A stretch of DNA of 64,000 nt from Larkinella arboricola (GTDB taxonomy: Bacteria; Bacteroidota; Bacteroidia; Cytophagales; Spirosomataceae), in the NCBI RefSeq assembly GCF_003259745.1, contig NZ_QLMC01000003.1, positions 124,001-188,000 on the forward strand, given 5' to 3'. This document shows, in pieces, positions 9,119-17,384 of this stretch. How positions within the stretch are numbered: the stretch's first letter is position 1; each line of letters starts with the position of its first letter. Under the pieces are notes generated by a model, which was not told the origin of the DNA, did not search any database, and saw only the letters and a program-made list of their open reading frames with translations. A program made the translations under genes and the position numbers.

Positions 9119-9535
9119 ACGCTTACAAAGCTGAATTTTAATATAAAATAAGTGGTGAGCTTTCAATGCCTGTAAATTCCGGTATGAGCAGCGCAGGGAT
9201 CACCTGGAGAGATGGCCTAAAAAACGTCGTATGGCTATGGGGACAATCGAACAGTTATTATTTAAACAACAAGTATACTAATACAGCATGAATTTATCGT
9301 AATAAGCGGCTGATTTTTCAGATCGTTTGCCAGAGAAACTGTTTATCCAATCATTCTTTGGCTGCTTCTTCTAGAAGGCATTTCCAGAAGCGGCTCGTTC
9401 GGAGGTTAGATACGGGGAGCCTATAAAGAACTCAGCCACAATGCCGTACGGACAAATGGCAACCAGAAACCGTAAATAAACAGATGGGAACAGGCAAAAC
9501 CACGATTTGATTGTTGGCAGGACCGGCCGTTTTTG
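9119..9535. other. Intergenic region, no gene seen
   Basis: 417 bases upstream of the PLP protein and downstream of the small coiled-coil ORF. No convincing ORF, RNA gene, long repeat or terminator was recognised. Confidence 0.5.
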
Positions 9536-9805
9536 TTAATTGGCCGACAGGTAGTAACCATCTTTGAAACGGGTGGCGTAAACGTACAGAATGGCCCAGT
9601 TGACTTTTGCAGGTGGCGTTTTGAAAGGGATAAAATCAATGCAGGTATTGATAGGTGTGCGGCACGTTTCTAAATCCTGCTCAATAGCATCCAACCGGAG
9701 GCTGAGTTCCTTCAGGCGCTGATTGATCATGCGCTGCCTTCGGGCAATTTCGTCCACTTTCGCCAGCAATTCCTGGCATCTTCCAATCAAATAGCTTTTT
9801 TTCAT
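9536..9805 (-). CDS. Small hypothetical coiled-coil protein
   Basis: 89 residues from the ATG at 9805 (MKKSYLIGRC); a GTG three codons earlier is also possible. The first ~50 residues are strongly helical and heptad-like (QELLAKVDEIARRQRMINQRLKEL, then LRLDAIEQDLETC, split here by one residue), followed by a short non-helical tail ending GYYLSAN. I do not recognise the family. It stands alone in an otherwise gene-free stretch of about 840 bases, which lowers certainty, but the amphipathic pattern is unlike the Arg/His-rich antisense ORFs elsewhere. Confidence 0.5.
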   Translation of the reverse strand: MKKSYLIGRCQELLAKVDEIARRQRMINQRLKELSLRLDAIEQDLETCRTPINTCIDFIPFKTPPAKVNWAILYVYATRFKDGYYLSAN

Positions 9806-9962
9806 TGGCTTCACTTCGCCGATGAATACGCTTCACCTGCTTTTTTTAGTACCCTTCTAAATCGGGATAATGTTACCACTTAGCAGACTAAAAACCCAAT
9901 TAGTTAAAAATTTTTTTATTTATTTGTAGATTCCCAAGTTCTAAGCCATTTTATCAGCAAAA

Positions 9963-11525
9963 CTAATCCTGTTTTTTCGTCTGATTTTCGAGGAGCATCA
10001 CCCCTGCTTTTGTTTTTCGCCACCGCTCCAGCAATTCTTTCGGGGTGGGCGTTACGCGTAACGCAAACGACCCCAGCAGAATATCTTCATCCCCATCCTG
10101 ATCAACGTCGGCAGCGTCCATCGTCAGCCAGGCTCCCCGATCGGCTTCCGGAAACATGGCGGCCCGGAAACGGTTTTTGCCCCGGTTTTCCAGATAGACA
10201 AAGTTTTCCAGCCGTTTCCGCGAAAAATCCGGAAAGAAAGCGATAGCAGCCACATCCAGATCCCCGTCGCCATCGAAGTCACGGGCCAGGGCTTTCGTCG
10301 CGCCGTGCATGGGGTAAAACCAGACCTGCCGAAACCGGAAATTACCGTCGTTGCGAAACAGCCGAATACCGTGATACCGCTTCGGGGAACTGGAAAAATC
10401 GGCATTGTCGCCGTTGGTATACAGCAGGTCCATATCACCATCCTTGTCAAAATCAACAACATCCAGGTGAATCGAGCCGAATACGGGCGGAAAACGCAGC
10501 ACGGTTTTTTTCCAGAACCGCCCCCCGCCTTCGTTGTTAAAAATCGCCACCTGCTCATCGCTCTGGGACAACAGCGCCACAATGTCGGCCCGGCCGTCGC
10601 CGTTCATATCGGTCACCACGGTTCGGATGGCCCCCGGCACGGGTTCCAGGATGTGTTCAATGTAGGCCGTTCCGGTATTTTCAAACCAGCTCAACTGCCC
10701 CAGGTAATACCCAAACTGGCATACCAGAATGTCTTCCCGGCCATCCCCGTTCAGGTCGGCATACGTGGCCTCGACCGGTCGTTGCAGCTTTTGCAGCAAT
10801 ACCGTCCGTTCCGGTTTCTGCGTTGCCGGGTTTAGGTGCAGCAGCTCGCCATTCATTCGATCATTGGGGTCCATGGTGCCCATCGTCAGCACATCCAGAC
10901 TCCCATCGGCGCGGACACGCAGGCTGGACGGCGGATTGAACGTGACCATCGAATCAACTTTTTGCAGATCTTGGTCCAGAAAAAACAGTTTCCCGCGCCG
11001 ACTGCCCACGGCTATCCGGCGGCTGCGGGGTTCGTATTGCAGCAGCGTAATCAGGTTATCGACCGGCTGGGCGGGCTGGCGGACTTTAAAAAGCGGCAAC
11101 TGACTAGTGATTGCGGGCTTTGGAGCCTGGGGCAACGGCTTTTCCGGCGCATTGGTGACGTAGTAATCCGTGATTTTCTGCCAGTCGTCGGGGTGTAGCA
11201 TGGGTGCGTCGGCAAAAGCGCTGGAATGCATAACCCGTTCAATTTCGTCCGGCCCGCTCATCTGCCGAAAAGGCGATAAGGAGTCCGCCATAAAGCCCAT
11301 CCGAAGGGCCATGTGCGGCAGGACTTTGTGCTTCCAGATTTGTTTCTCCAGCAAATCCGGCGTCGGAACGGCGTGGCAATTGTTGCAATAGGTCTGGGCA
11401 AGCTCCCGTCCACTTAAGCCCGACGGCTCTTTGGGTGTGGTCGACTTTGGGTTCTGTTGACAGGCAAATAAACAGCTTACAAAAAACAAAAAGGCGAAAG
11501 ACGAAATTGATTTATTAAAAGACAT
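9963..11525 (-). CDS. Cytochrome c / FG-GAP (VCBS) repeat lipoprotein
   Basis: 520 residues from the ATG at 11525 (MSFNKSISS), chosen because it opens a lipoprotein signal with lipobox SCLFAC and Cys 22; the longer frame upstream has no signal character. A cytochrome c motif CNNCH lies at 47-51. From about residue 125 on there are FG-GAP/VCBS-like propeller repeats with calcium-binding loops: DLNGDGRED, DMNGDGRAD, DFDKDGDMD, DFDGDGDLD and DVDQDGDED. A surface or periplasmic redox or binding role is inferred. The partner is unknown, although other cytochrome c and dehydrogenase genes lie nearby on the same strand. Confidence 0.85.
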   Translation of the reverse strand: MSFNKSISSFAFLFFVSCLFACQQNPKSTTPKEPSGLSGRELAQTYCNNCHAVPTPDLLEKQIWKHKVLPHMALRMGFMADSLSPFRQMSGPDEIERVMHSSAFADAPMLHPDDWQKITDYYVTNAPEKPLPQAPKPAITSQLPLFKVRQPAQPVDNLITLLQYEPRSRRIAVGSRRGKLFFLDQDLQKVDSMVTFNPPSSLRVRADGSLDVLTMGTMDPNDRMNGELLHLNPATQKPERTVLLQKLQRPVEATYADLNGDGREDILVCQFGYYLGQLSWFENTGTAYIEHILEPVPGAIRTVVTDMNGDGRADIVALLSQSDEQVAIFNNEGGGRFWKKTVLRFPPVFGSIHLDVVDFDKDGDMDLLYTNGDNADFSSSPKRYHGIRLFRNDGNFRFRQVWFYPMHGATKALARDFDGDGDLDVAAIAFFPDFSRKRLENFVYLENRGKNRFRAAMFPEADRGAWLTMDAADVDQDGDEDILLGSFALRVTPTPKELLERWRKTKAGVMLLENQTKKQD

Positions 11526-11658
11526 CTTATAAAAAAAGGCATTTAACAAACTTATCACAAAACCGTCTGTTTTCAAACTGGCCAGAAAAGCTGACGGTAG
11601 TTTTGCGAAATCACTATCACTTTTTCTTTTTTCTTTGCACGGCACTAACCCTACTCGA

Positions 11659-13137
11659 ATGAACTGTATCCTCGGCGTCGACATCGGAACCACGAATGTT
11701 AAAGCGCTCGCTTTCCATCCCGAATCCGGCGAGATTGTTGCGCACGCATCGGCTCCACTGACCACCCTCAATCCGCAACCCGGCTATGCGGAACAAGACC
11801 CGGAGGAGGTCTGGAAGAAATTGACGGACGTTCTGGAAGAGGTGTGCCGGGAAGTGGGGCAGCAACAGGGCACCGTCGAAGCCGTGGGATTCAGCGCGGC
11901 CATGCACAGCATTCTGGCGGTTGATGACCACGGAAAACCGCTCACCAACGCGATTCTCTGGTCAGACAACCGCTCAGAGAAACAGGCCGATGCGCTGCGG
12001 CAGGAGCAGGCTGATCTGGGCAAGACCATTTACCAGCAAACCGGCACCCCGCTGCACCCCATGATTCCGTTGTGCAAACTGGCGTGGTTTCGGGAAAATG
12101 ATCTGCGGCTGCTGCGCCGGGCCACCGGCTGGCTTTCGATCAAAGAATACATCTGGCATAAACTCACGGGCCAGTATCAGGTCGATTATTCGATTGCTAC
12201 GGCCACGGGTCTGTTTGACAGCCAGCAAAAGGCGTGGTACCCCGTTGCGCTGGACTATGCCGGCATTCGGCCTGAGCAACTGTCAGAACCCGTACCGACC
12301 ACCCACGCCAGCAGGCTTAACTACCCCGATCTGCCCCAAACCGTTACGGACTGCCTGACCGGTGCCACCTTATACATCGGTGCATCGGACGGCTGCCTGG
12401 CCAATCTGGGCGCGGGGGCCATCGGTGCCGGGATTACCACCATCACGATCGGCACCAGCGGAGCCATCCGGCGCACGGTTCAACGACCGCTTCGCGACGA
12501 GCACGGACGGTTGTTCAGCTATATTCTGAATGTTGACGATAAGACCGATAAAAATTATTTTGTTGTGGGTGGCCCGACCAACAACGGTGCAAACGTGTTG
12601 CAATGGCTCTCAGAGAAATTGATGCTGGCCGAAACCGATGCGGTGCTGGCCGAAGCGCAAACGGTACCCGCCGGCTCCGACGATCTGCTGTTTTTACCTT
12701 ACTTACAGGGTGAACGGGCCCCACTGTGGGATGCCGGGGTGCGCGGTTCGTATCTGAACGTCGACTGGCAGCACGGGCGGGCGCACTTTGTCCGGGCGGC
12801 TCTGGAGGGTGTTTTGTTCAATCTGCTCCGCACGGAGCGGATTTTATCCCGGCATACCGGCCCAACGCAGGTGATTCACGCCAACGGCGGATTTGCCCAG
12901 TCCGAATTTTGGGTGCAGATGATGGCCGACATCTTTGGCGTTCCGGTCCGACTCAACGAAAGCAACGAAAGCGGGTCCATTGGCGCAATTTTATTAACCA
13001 TGAAAGCTACCGGACGAGTTACCTCTTTGGGAGAAGCGATGCGCTACGTCGGGTTCGGCCAGACGTTTGAACCGGATGCCGAGTGCCACCGACGGTATCA
13101 GCAAGTGTATCAGCGATTTGAGAAGGCACTACCTTAA
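11659..13137 (+). CDS. FGGY-family carbohydrate kinase, gluconokinase type
   Basis: 492 residues from the ATG at 11659 (MNCILGVDIGTTNVKAL); an in-frame ATG at 11635 adds 8 residues lacking family similarity. Family marks: N-terminal phosphate loop GVDIGTTNVKAL, EVWKKLTDVL, AAMHSILAVD, IGASDGCLANLGAGA carrying the probable catalytic Asp, and the C-terminal signature HANGGFAQSEFWVQMMADIFGVPV. The early PQPGYAEQDPEEVW segment is typical of gluconokinases, which make 6-phosphogluconate from gluconate and ATP in the cytosol. Xylulokinase is the main alternative. A T-rich TTTCTTTG element (11630-11637) lies just upstream, possibly the -7 box. The rtcB gene starts 14 bases after its stop. Confidence 0.85.
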   Translation: MNCILGVDIGTTNVKALAFHPESGEIVAHASAPLTTLNPQPGYAEQDPEEVWKKLTDVLEEVCREVGQQQGTVEAVGFSAAMHSILAVDDHGKPLTNAILWSDNRSEKQADALRQEQADLGKTIYQQTGTPLHPMIPLCKLAWFRENDLRLLRRATGWLSIKEYIWHKLTGQYQVDYSIATATGLFDSQQKAWYPVALDYAGIRPEQLSEPVPTTHASRLNYPDLPQTVTDCLTGATLYIGASDGCLANLGAGAIGAGITTITIGTSGAIRRTVQRPLRDEHGRLFSYILNVDDKTDKNYFVVGGPTNNGANVLQWLSEKLMLAETDAVLAEAQTVPAGSDDLLFLPYLQGERAPLWDAGVRGSYLNVDWQHGRAHFVRAALEGVLFNLLRTERILSRHTGPTQVIHANGGFAQSEFWVQMMADIFGVPVRLNESNESGSIGAILLTMKATGRVTSLGEAMRYVGFGQTFEPDAECHRRYQQVYQRFEKALP

Positions 13138-13151
13138 TCGTATCCACAACC

Positions 13152-14567
13152 ATGAAATTAAAACTAACCGGTAAGGATCTTCGCAAGATTGGCTATCCGG
13201 AAGGAAAAGTCATCAGCATTGCCATTAGTGTCATGCAGCATTCGTTTAAGCATACTTCCCACAAGGAAGCGCTAGAACTGCTGGAGAAAGTGCGGCAAAA
13301 CCCTACGAAATACCTGAAAAACGAGACACTCGGAACGATTGCCGCCGAACTGATTGAAAAGCCCGCCCCTAAACCCGCCGACGAAATTCCGCTGAGCGAA
13401 GAACGGAAAGAATATACGGTTTTCGGGGCCGACCACATCGAAGCCGGTGCCATCAACCAGATGGAGATTGCCATGCGGTTGCCCGTAACGGTGGCCGGTG
13501 CGCTGATGCCCGACGCTCATCAGGGATATGGTCTGCCAATTGGCGGGGTCCTGGCTGCCCACAATGCCATCATACCGTACGGGGTGGGTGTTGATATTGG
13601 CTGCCGAATGTGCCTGAGTATTTACGACTTACCCGAAAATACCGTTTACGGCGAAACCAAGAAGCTGAAAAACATCCTGCAACGTGAAACACTTTTTGGC
13701 GCGGGTCGGGAGTTCAGCAAGCCGATGGACGACGAAGTACTCGACCGGCCCGAGTTCCGGCAAATCCCGTTGCTGCGTGGACTGCACGACAAAGCCGTCC
13801 GGCAAATCGGTTCGTCGGGGTCGGGCAACCACTTTGTGGAGTTCGGCATTGCCGAAATCACCGATCCGGACAATGAATTTGGCGTTCCGGCAGGCACGTA
13901 CCTGGCCTTGCTATCGCACTCGGGTTCGCGGGGGTTGGGAGCCAGCATTGCTAACCATTTTACGCGGGTGGCGATGGAGAAAACCCCTCTACCGAGCCAG
14001 GCCAAACATTTGGCCTGGTTGTCGTTAGAGAGTGAGGCAGGACAGGAATACTGGTTATCAATGAATCTGGCTGGCGATTATGCGTCGGCCTGTCACCACC
14101 AGATTCACCACAAAATTGCCCGGGCACTGGGTCAGAAACCGCTGGCGATGGTGGAAAATCACCACAACTTTGCCTGGAAAGAACGCCATGCCGGACCGGG
14201 TGCCGAACCCCAGGAGCTGATTGTTCACCGCAAAGGAGCCACTCCGGCAGGCAAAGGCGTACTCGGGATCATTCCCGGTTCCATGACACAGCCCGGCTTT
14301 ATTGTGCGCGGACGGGGCGAAGCCGCTTCTCTGGATTCGGCGTCGCACGGAGCCGGACGCAGGCTCTCGCGCACGGCGGCTAAAAACAGCCTCACGTGGT
14401 CGCAGGTCCAGGATATGCTGAATCAAAATGGAATCACGTTGCTCGGCGGGGGCCTGGACGAAGCGCCGATGGCTTACAAAGACATCAATCAGGTAATGAG
14501 TTTTCAGCGCGACCTGGTTGATGTAGTAGGGCGGTTTCAGCCTAAAATTGTCCGGATGGATGATTAA
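13152..14567 (+). CDS. rtcB: RtcB family RNA ligase
   Basis: 471 residues. RtcB joins RNA 3'-phosphate or 2',3'-cyclic phosphate ends to 5'-OH ends using GTP and Mn2+. Visible motifs: PDAHQGYGLPIGG (120-132), GVGVDIGCRM (144-153; Asp148 and Cys151 as metal ligands), GSGNHFVEFG (223-232, His227), SHSGSRG (255-261, His256), ENHHNFAWKE (335-344) and SASHGAGRRLSR (396-407, His399 being the expected guanylylated residue). All key residues are present. One oddity is Arg152 where GCGM is usual. The gene follows the FGGY kinase by 14 bases, and its TAA directly abuts the stop of the convergent sigma gene. Confidence 0.92.
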   Translation: MKLKLTGKDLRKIGYPEGKVISIAISVMQHSFKHTSHKEALELLEKVRQNPTKYLKNETLGTIAAELIEKPAPKPADEIPLSEERKEYTVFGADHIEAGAINQMEIAMRLPVTVAGALMPDAHQGYGLPIGGVLAAHNAIIPYGVGVDIGCRMCLSIYDLPENTVYGETKKLKNILQRETLFGAGREFSKPMDDEVLDRPEFRQIPLLRGLHDKAVRQIGSSGSGNHFVEFGIAEITDPDNEFGVPAGTYLALLSHSGSRGLGASIANHFTRVAMEKTPLPSQAKHLAWLSLESEAGQEYWLSMNLAGDYASACHHQIHHKIARALGQKPLAMVENHHNFAWKERHAGPGAEPQELIVHRKGATPAGKGVLGIIPGSMTQPGFIVRGRGEAASLDSASHGAGRRLSRTAAKNSLTWSQVQDMLNQNGITLLGGGLDEAPMAYKDINQVMSFQRDLVDVVGRFQPKIVRMDD

Positions 14568-15122
14568 TTAATCCGCAACAAACTGTCTCTGATACGCTTC
14601 AGCGATCTGGTCACGGGTGCGTTTCAGACGCATCTTGACCGCGCTGTTGTTGATATTGTATTGCCGGGCGATGTCGGCAATATCAATGTTTTCTATATAC
14701 TTAAGCTGGAGCAGGGCCTTTTTATCCGGTTCAAGCCCCTCTAAAACTACAGCCAGCTGACTCAGCATCAGATGCTTGATATCTGTCACGTCGGTATCCT
14801 GAACGTTCTCAACATCGACTTCATCCATAGCCACCAGCTCCATCCGACTGGCAGCCCGGGCTCTTTGCCGACAGTAGTTCTGAGAAATGGCGAATAACCA
14901 GGTTGAAAAAGCAGAGCGCCCCTGAAACTGATCTATTTTTACAAAAACCTGAAGAAAAATGTCGTGCATATAATCTTCGGCTTTAATCGGATCACGGGTA
15001 AATGCCAGACAACTACCATATACCTTCTGTGCGTATCGCTTATAGAGAGTAGATAGACAAGCTGTTCGATTGCTAACCAAGTAAGAACCAATGAGTTCCT
15101 CATCACATAACATACATTTCAT
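14568..15122 (-). CDS. RNA polymerase sigma factor, ECF subfamily
   Basis: 184 residues. Region 2 is seen as TLYKRYAQKVYGSCLAFTRDPIKAEDYMHDIFLQVF followed by FSTWLFAISQNYCRQ (quoted in separate pieces of the family pattern; the first segment spans about residues 26-61). Region 4 is seen as LEPDKKALLQLKYIENIDIADIA and VKMRLKRTRDQ. The N-terminal MKCMLCDEEL is unusual. No FecR-type anti-sigma gene or TonB receptor pair is adjacent, so the regulatory signal is unknown. Its stop codon touches the rtcB stop, so the two transcripts converge. Confidence 0.9.
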   Translation of the reverse strand: MKCMLCDEELIGSYLVSNRTACLSTLYKRYAQKVYGSCLAFTRDPIKAEDYMHDIFLQVFVKIDQFQGRSAFSTWLFAISQNYCRQRARAASRMELVAMDEVDVENVQDTDVTDIKHLMLSQLAVVLEGLEPDKKALLQLKYIENIDIADIARQYNINNSAVKMRLKRTRDQIAEAYQRQFVAD

Positions 15123-15590
15123 CGGACAGAAAAAATTAGGATTATAGATACTACTCTGCGTTAATCAGGGAAAAAAATAGCTTGTCTGCCTGCTTTATCA
15201 GACGTTAACTGTCCGCTATGTTACAGATTTTGCTTGATTTTAAGGTACTGAGCCCTTTCTATATCAGCCAAACACAAATAATAACCATATCAATCAGCAT
15301 TTTAACCATATCAAATAGCACGTTTTGGCCCTAATTGCCACTACTCAGACAAAAGTACTTATAACCAAACCGTCTATCACTTCTGTTGTATGTTACCCAT
15401 TTCATGAAAAATGGAACATAAATAACTTTTCAGGAGTCCTGGGCACATAGAATTTCCTATCTTACTAAGCGGCCTCAATTCTTTTTAATCAATTCTTTGT
15501 ATGAACAAAACGTTTACGTACATTTACTAGTCGTCATATATTGGTAACCGCCCATTACAACTCTGCCTATTATACCTTATTAACTCGCTT
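15123..15590. other. Divergent intergenic region, sigma factor / LytTR regulator
   Basis: 468 AT-rich bases between divergent genes, which must hold both promoters. A tandem 18-bp repeat at 15282-15320 is listed separately. No RNA gene or ORF was recognised. Confidence 0.55.
15282..15320. repeat. Tandem direct repeat, 21-bp period (possible LytTR site)
   Basis: TAACCATATCAA occurs at 15282-15293 and 15303-15314. With the following bases (TCAGCA and ATAGCA) the units agree at 16 of 18 positions. LytTR proteins typically bind two direct repeats about 21 bp apart, and a LytTR gene starts 270 bases downstream. The assignment is an inference. Confidence 0.45.
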
Positions 15591-16301
15591 ATGCAATACC
15601 GTTCCTGTCTTATTATCGAAGATTCGGGTCCTGACGCGGACGTACTTAAAGAATATATCGCTAAAACGCCTTTTTTTTTGGCCCCTCAGGTTTGCTCTAA
15701 CATACTGGAAGCCTCAACCCTCCTGCAAAGGCAGCATTTTGACCTCATCTTTCTGGATATTAAGCTCCCCGGCCAGTCGGGCCTCGACCTTCTGCGCTTA
15801 TTTCCAAAACCGTTACCCGTCATTGTCACAACCGCCTATCCAGAATTTGCCGTTGAATGTTATGACCTTTCGGTGGCAGACTATCTCCTGAAACCTTTCA
15901 CATTTAGCCGCTTTACGCGAGCCCTCAACCGCGCATTGGGCGTCCAACTGGCTTCCAACAGCCTGACGGAGGACAAATACATCTTCTTAAAGGTGGGGCA
16001 TTCGATGCAGCGTTTCGATTATGATGCCATCGACTATATTCAGGCTTTCGGTACCTACTGCAAAGTATTTATCAATCAGAAGGTCGTGGTTGTCAACGAA
16101 ATCATTTCCCATCTGGAGAATATTCTTCCCAAGCAAAAATTTCTACGAATTCATAAGTCTTACCTGACAAATCTGGCGAAGATCAACAGCTACAATTACC
16201 GGAGTGTCGTTGTCGGTTCGGCAAAACTACCGCTGGGGGCCTCCTACCGTGAAAAGTTTGAAGGTTTTCTGAACCTGCTCGACCGCCGATCCGAAGTATA
16301 A
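15591..16301 (+). CDS. LytTR-family response regulator
   Basis: 236 residues. The receiver domain (1-120) has the acidic pair Glu10-Asp11, phosphoacceptor Asp56 in LIFLDIKLPG, Thr80 and Lys101 in YLLKP. The LytTR DNA-binding domain (about 130-232) shows YIFLKVGHSMQRFDYDAIDYI, here read in two parts, IQAFGTYCKVFI, FLRIHKSYLTNLAKI and LPLGASYREKF. It would bind promoter DNA after phosphorylation by a sensor histidine kinase. No LytS-type kinase is adjacent, so the partner is elsewhere. The start at 15591 gives a normal receiver N-terminus. Confidence 0.92.
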   Translation: MQYRSCLIIEDSGPDADVLKEYIAKTPFFLAPQVCSNILEASTLLQRQHFDLIFLDIKLPGQSGLDLLRLFPKPLPVIVTTAYPEFAVECYDLSVADYLLKPFTFSRFTRALNRALGVQLASNSLTEDKYIFLKVGHSMQRFDYDAIDYIQAFGTYCKVFINQKVVVVNEIISHLENILPKQKFLRIHKSYLTNLAKINSYNYRSVVVGSAKLPLGASYREKFEGFLNLLDRRSEV

Positions 16302-16434
16302 CCTTCCGGCTAAAGGCGTCCTGGCCTTGAACTGGCGAGCTTATTGATGAATAAGCGGTAGCAATTGAACCCCGTTCGACTCGAATCAAGCGGTGGATTT
16401 ATTATCTTGCGCCCCTGTTTTTACCACCGAAATT

Positions 16435-17319
16435 ATGTTTGTTGAAGCCATTGAGCGGGTCGACCCTTTCGTGCGTCCTATTTTATCGATCGTCCGGCGG
16501 TATGGCAGCAGCGAAGTGATTCCGGCCTGTTCGACCATGTTTTTCGTCAACGAGCAGGCGTATGCCGTTACCTGTAAACACGTTGCCGAGCAACTGATAC
16601 AGTCGGAAACCATCCACCAGAATTATCTGAAGTTTCAGGGCGAACGCCGTTCGATCATGCGGGCTCCCAATTCGGCACGCCGGCTGGAAGAACTGGAAAA
16701 AAAATACAACCTGCGGCAGGAAAGCATCATTCAGATCAAAAATCAATTCGGCAGTTCGTTCGATCAGTCGTCACGAATTACCTACCACCTGCACCCCACG
16801 CAGGATCTGGCGGTGATTCATTTTGAAGGGTATAACCAGCTTAAATACAATTCATGCGCGGTGTTCCTGCGCGACAGCAGCAAAATCAGGCAGGGCCGGA
16901 GCCTGTGCCGGTTAGGCTATCCCTTCCCCGAATTTACGAACTACCGCTACAACGCAGAACGCGACGAAATTGAATGGACCACCGACGGGCGCACCAGCAC
17001 CCCCCGGTTTCCCATCGACGGCATCGTAACCCGGCTGCGGGCCGAAAACAACGAGGTTGTAGGGGTTGAAATGAGCACCCCCGGTTTGCGCGGCCAAAGC
17101 GGAGGCCCGCTTTTTGATACCAACGGTATTATTTACGGAATGCAGAGCTCAACCCGGCATTTGCATCTCGGGTTTGACATTGAAGACCGTGAAGTGATCG
17201 TTAACGGACGCCTGACCCGGGTATCGAATTATCCCTTTCTGAACGTCGGGCAGTGTGTTCATGTTGATATTATCAAGAAGTTTCTGCGGGAACTGAACAT
17301 CAAATTTTATGAAGGATAG
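16435..17319 (+). CDS. Trypsin-like serine protease, cytoplasmic-looking
   Basis: 294 residues from the ATG at 16435. A GTG at 16393 is possible, but a promoter-like TATCTTG lies between the two. The fold is chymotrypsin-like with a full triad: His49 in AVTCKHV, Asp124 in QDLAVIHF, Ser222 in LRGQSGGPLFD. The Gly-x-Ser-Gly-Gly-Pro motif and GIIYGMQSS after it are typical. There is no signal peptide, no PDZ domain and no transmembrane segment, so it differs from DegP. A helical insert (about 70-110, LEELEKKYNLRQESIIQIK) separates His and Asp. It might be a stress or effector protease, but nothing nearby points to a partner. Confidence 0.8.
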   Translation: MFVEAIERVDPFVRPILSIVRRYGSSEVIPACSTMFFVNEQAYAVTCKHVAEQLIQSETIHQNYLKFQGERRSIMRAPNSARRLEELEKKYNLRQESIIQIKNQFGSSFDQSSRITYHLHPTQDLAVIHFEGYNQLKYNSCAVFLRDSSKIRQGRSLCRLGYPFPEFTNYRYNAERDEIEWTTDGRTSTPRFPIDGIVTRLRAENNEVVGVEMSTPGLRGQSGGPLFDTNGIIYGMQSSTRHLHLGFDIEDREVIVNGRLTRVSNYPFLNVGQCVHVDIIKKFLRELNIKFYEG

Positions 17320-17384
17320 ACCCGTTCTATTCCTAAAATGCCCTGAATACCGGGTGAGTGCTTATACCGTAACTTGAACACGTA

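Noticed and set aside
14568-15122. ECF sigma factor as part of a SusCD/FecR regulon
   Set aside because: No FecR, SusC or SusD gene lies on either side.
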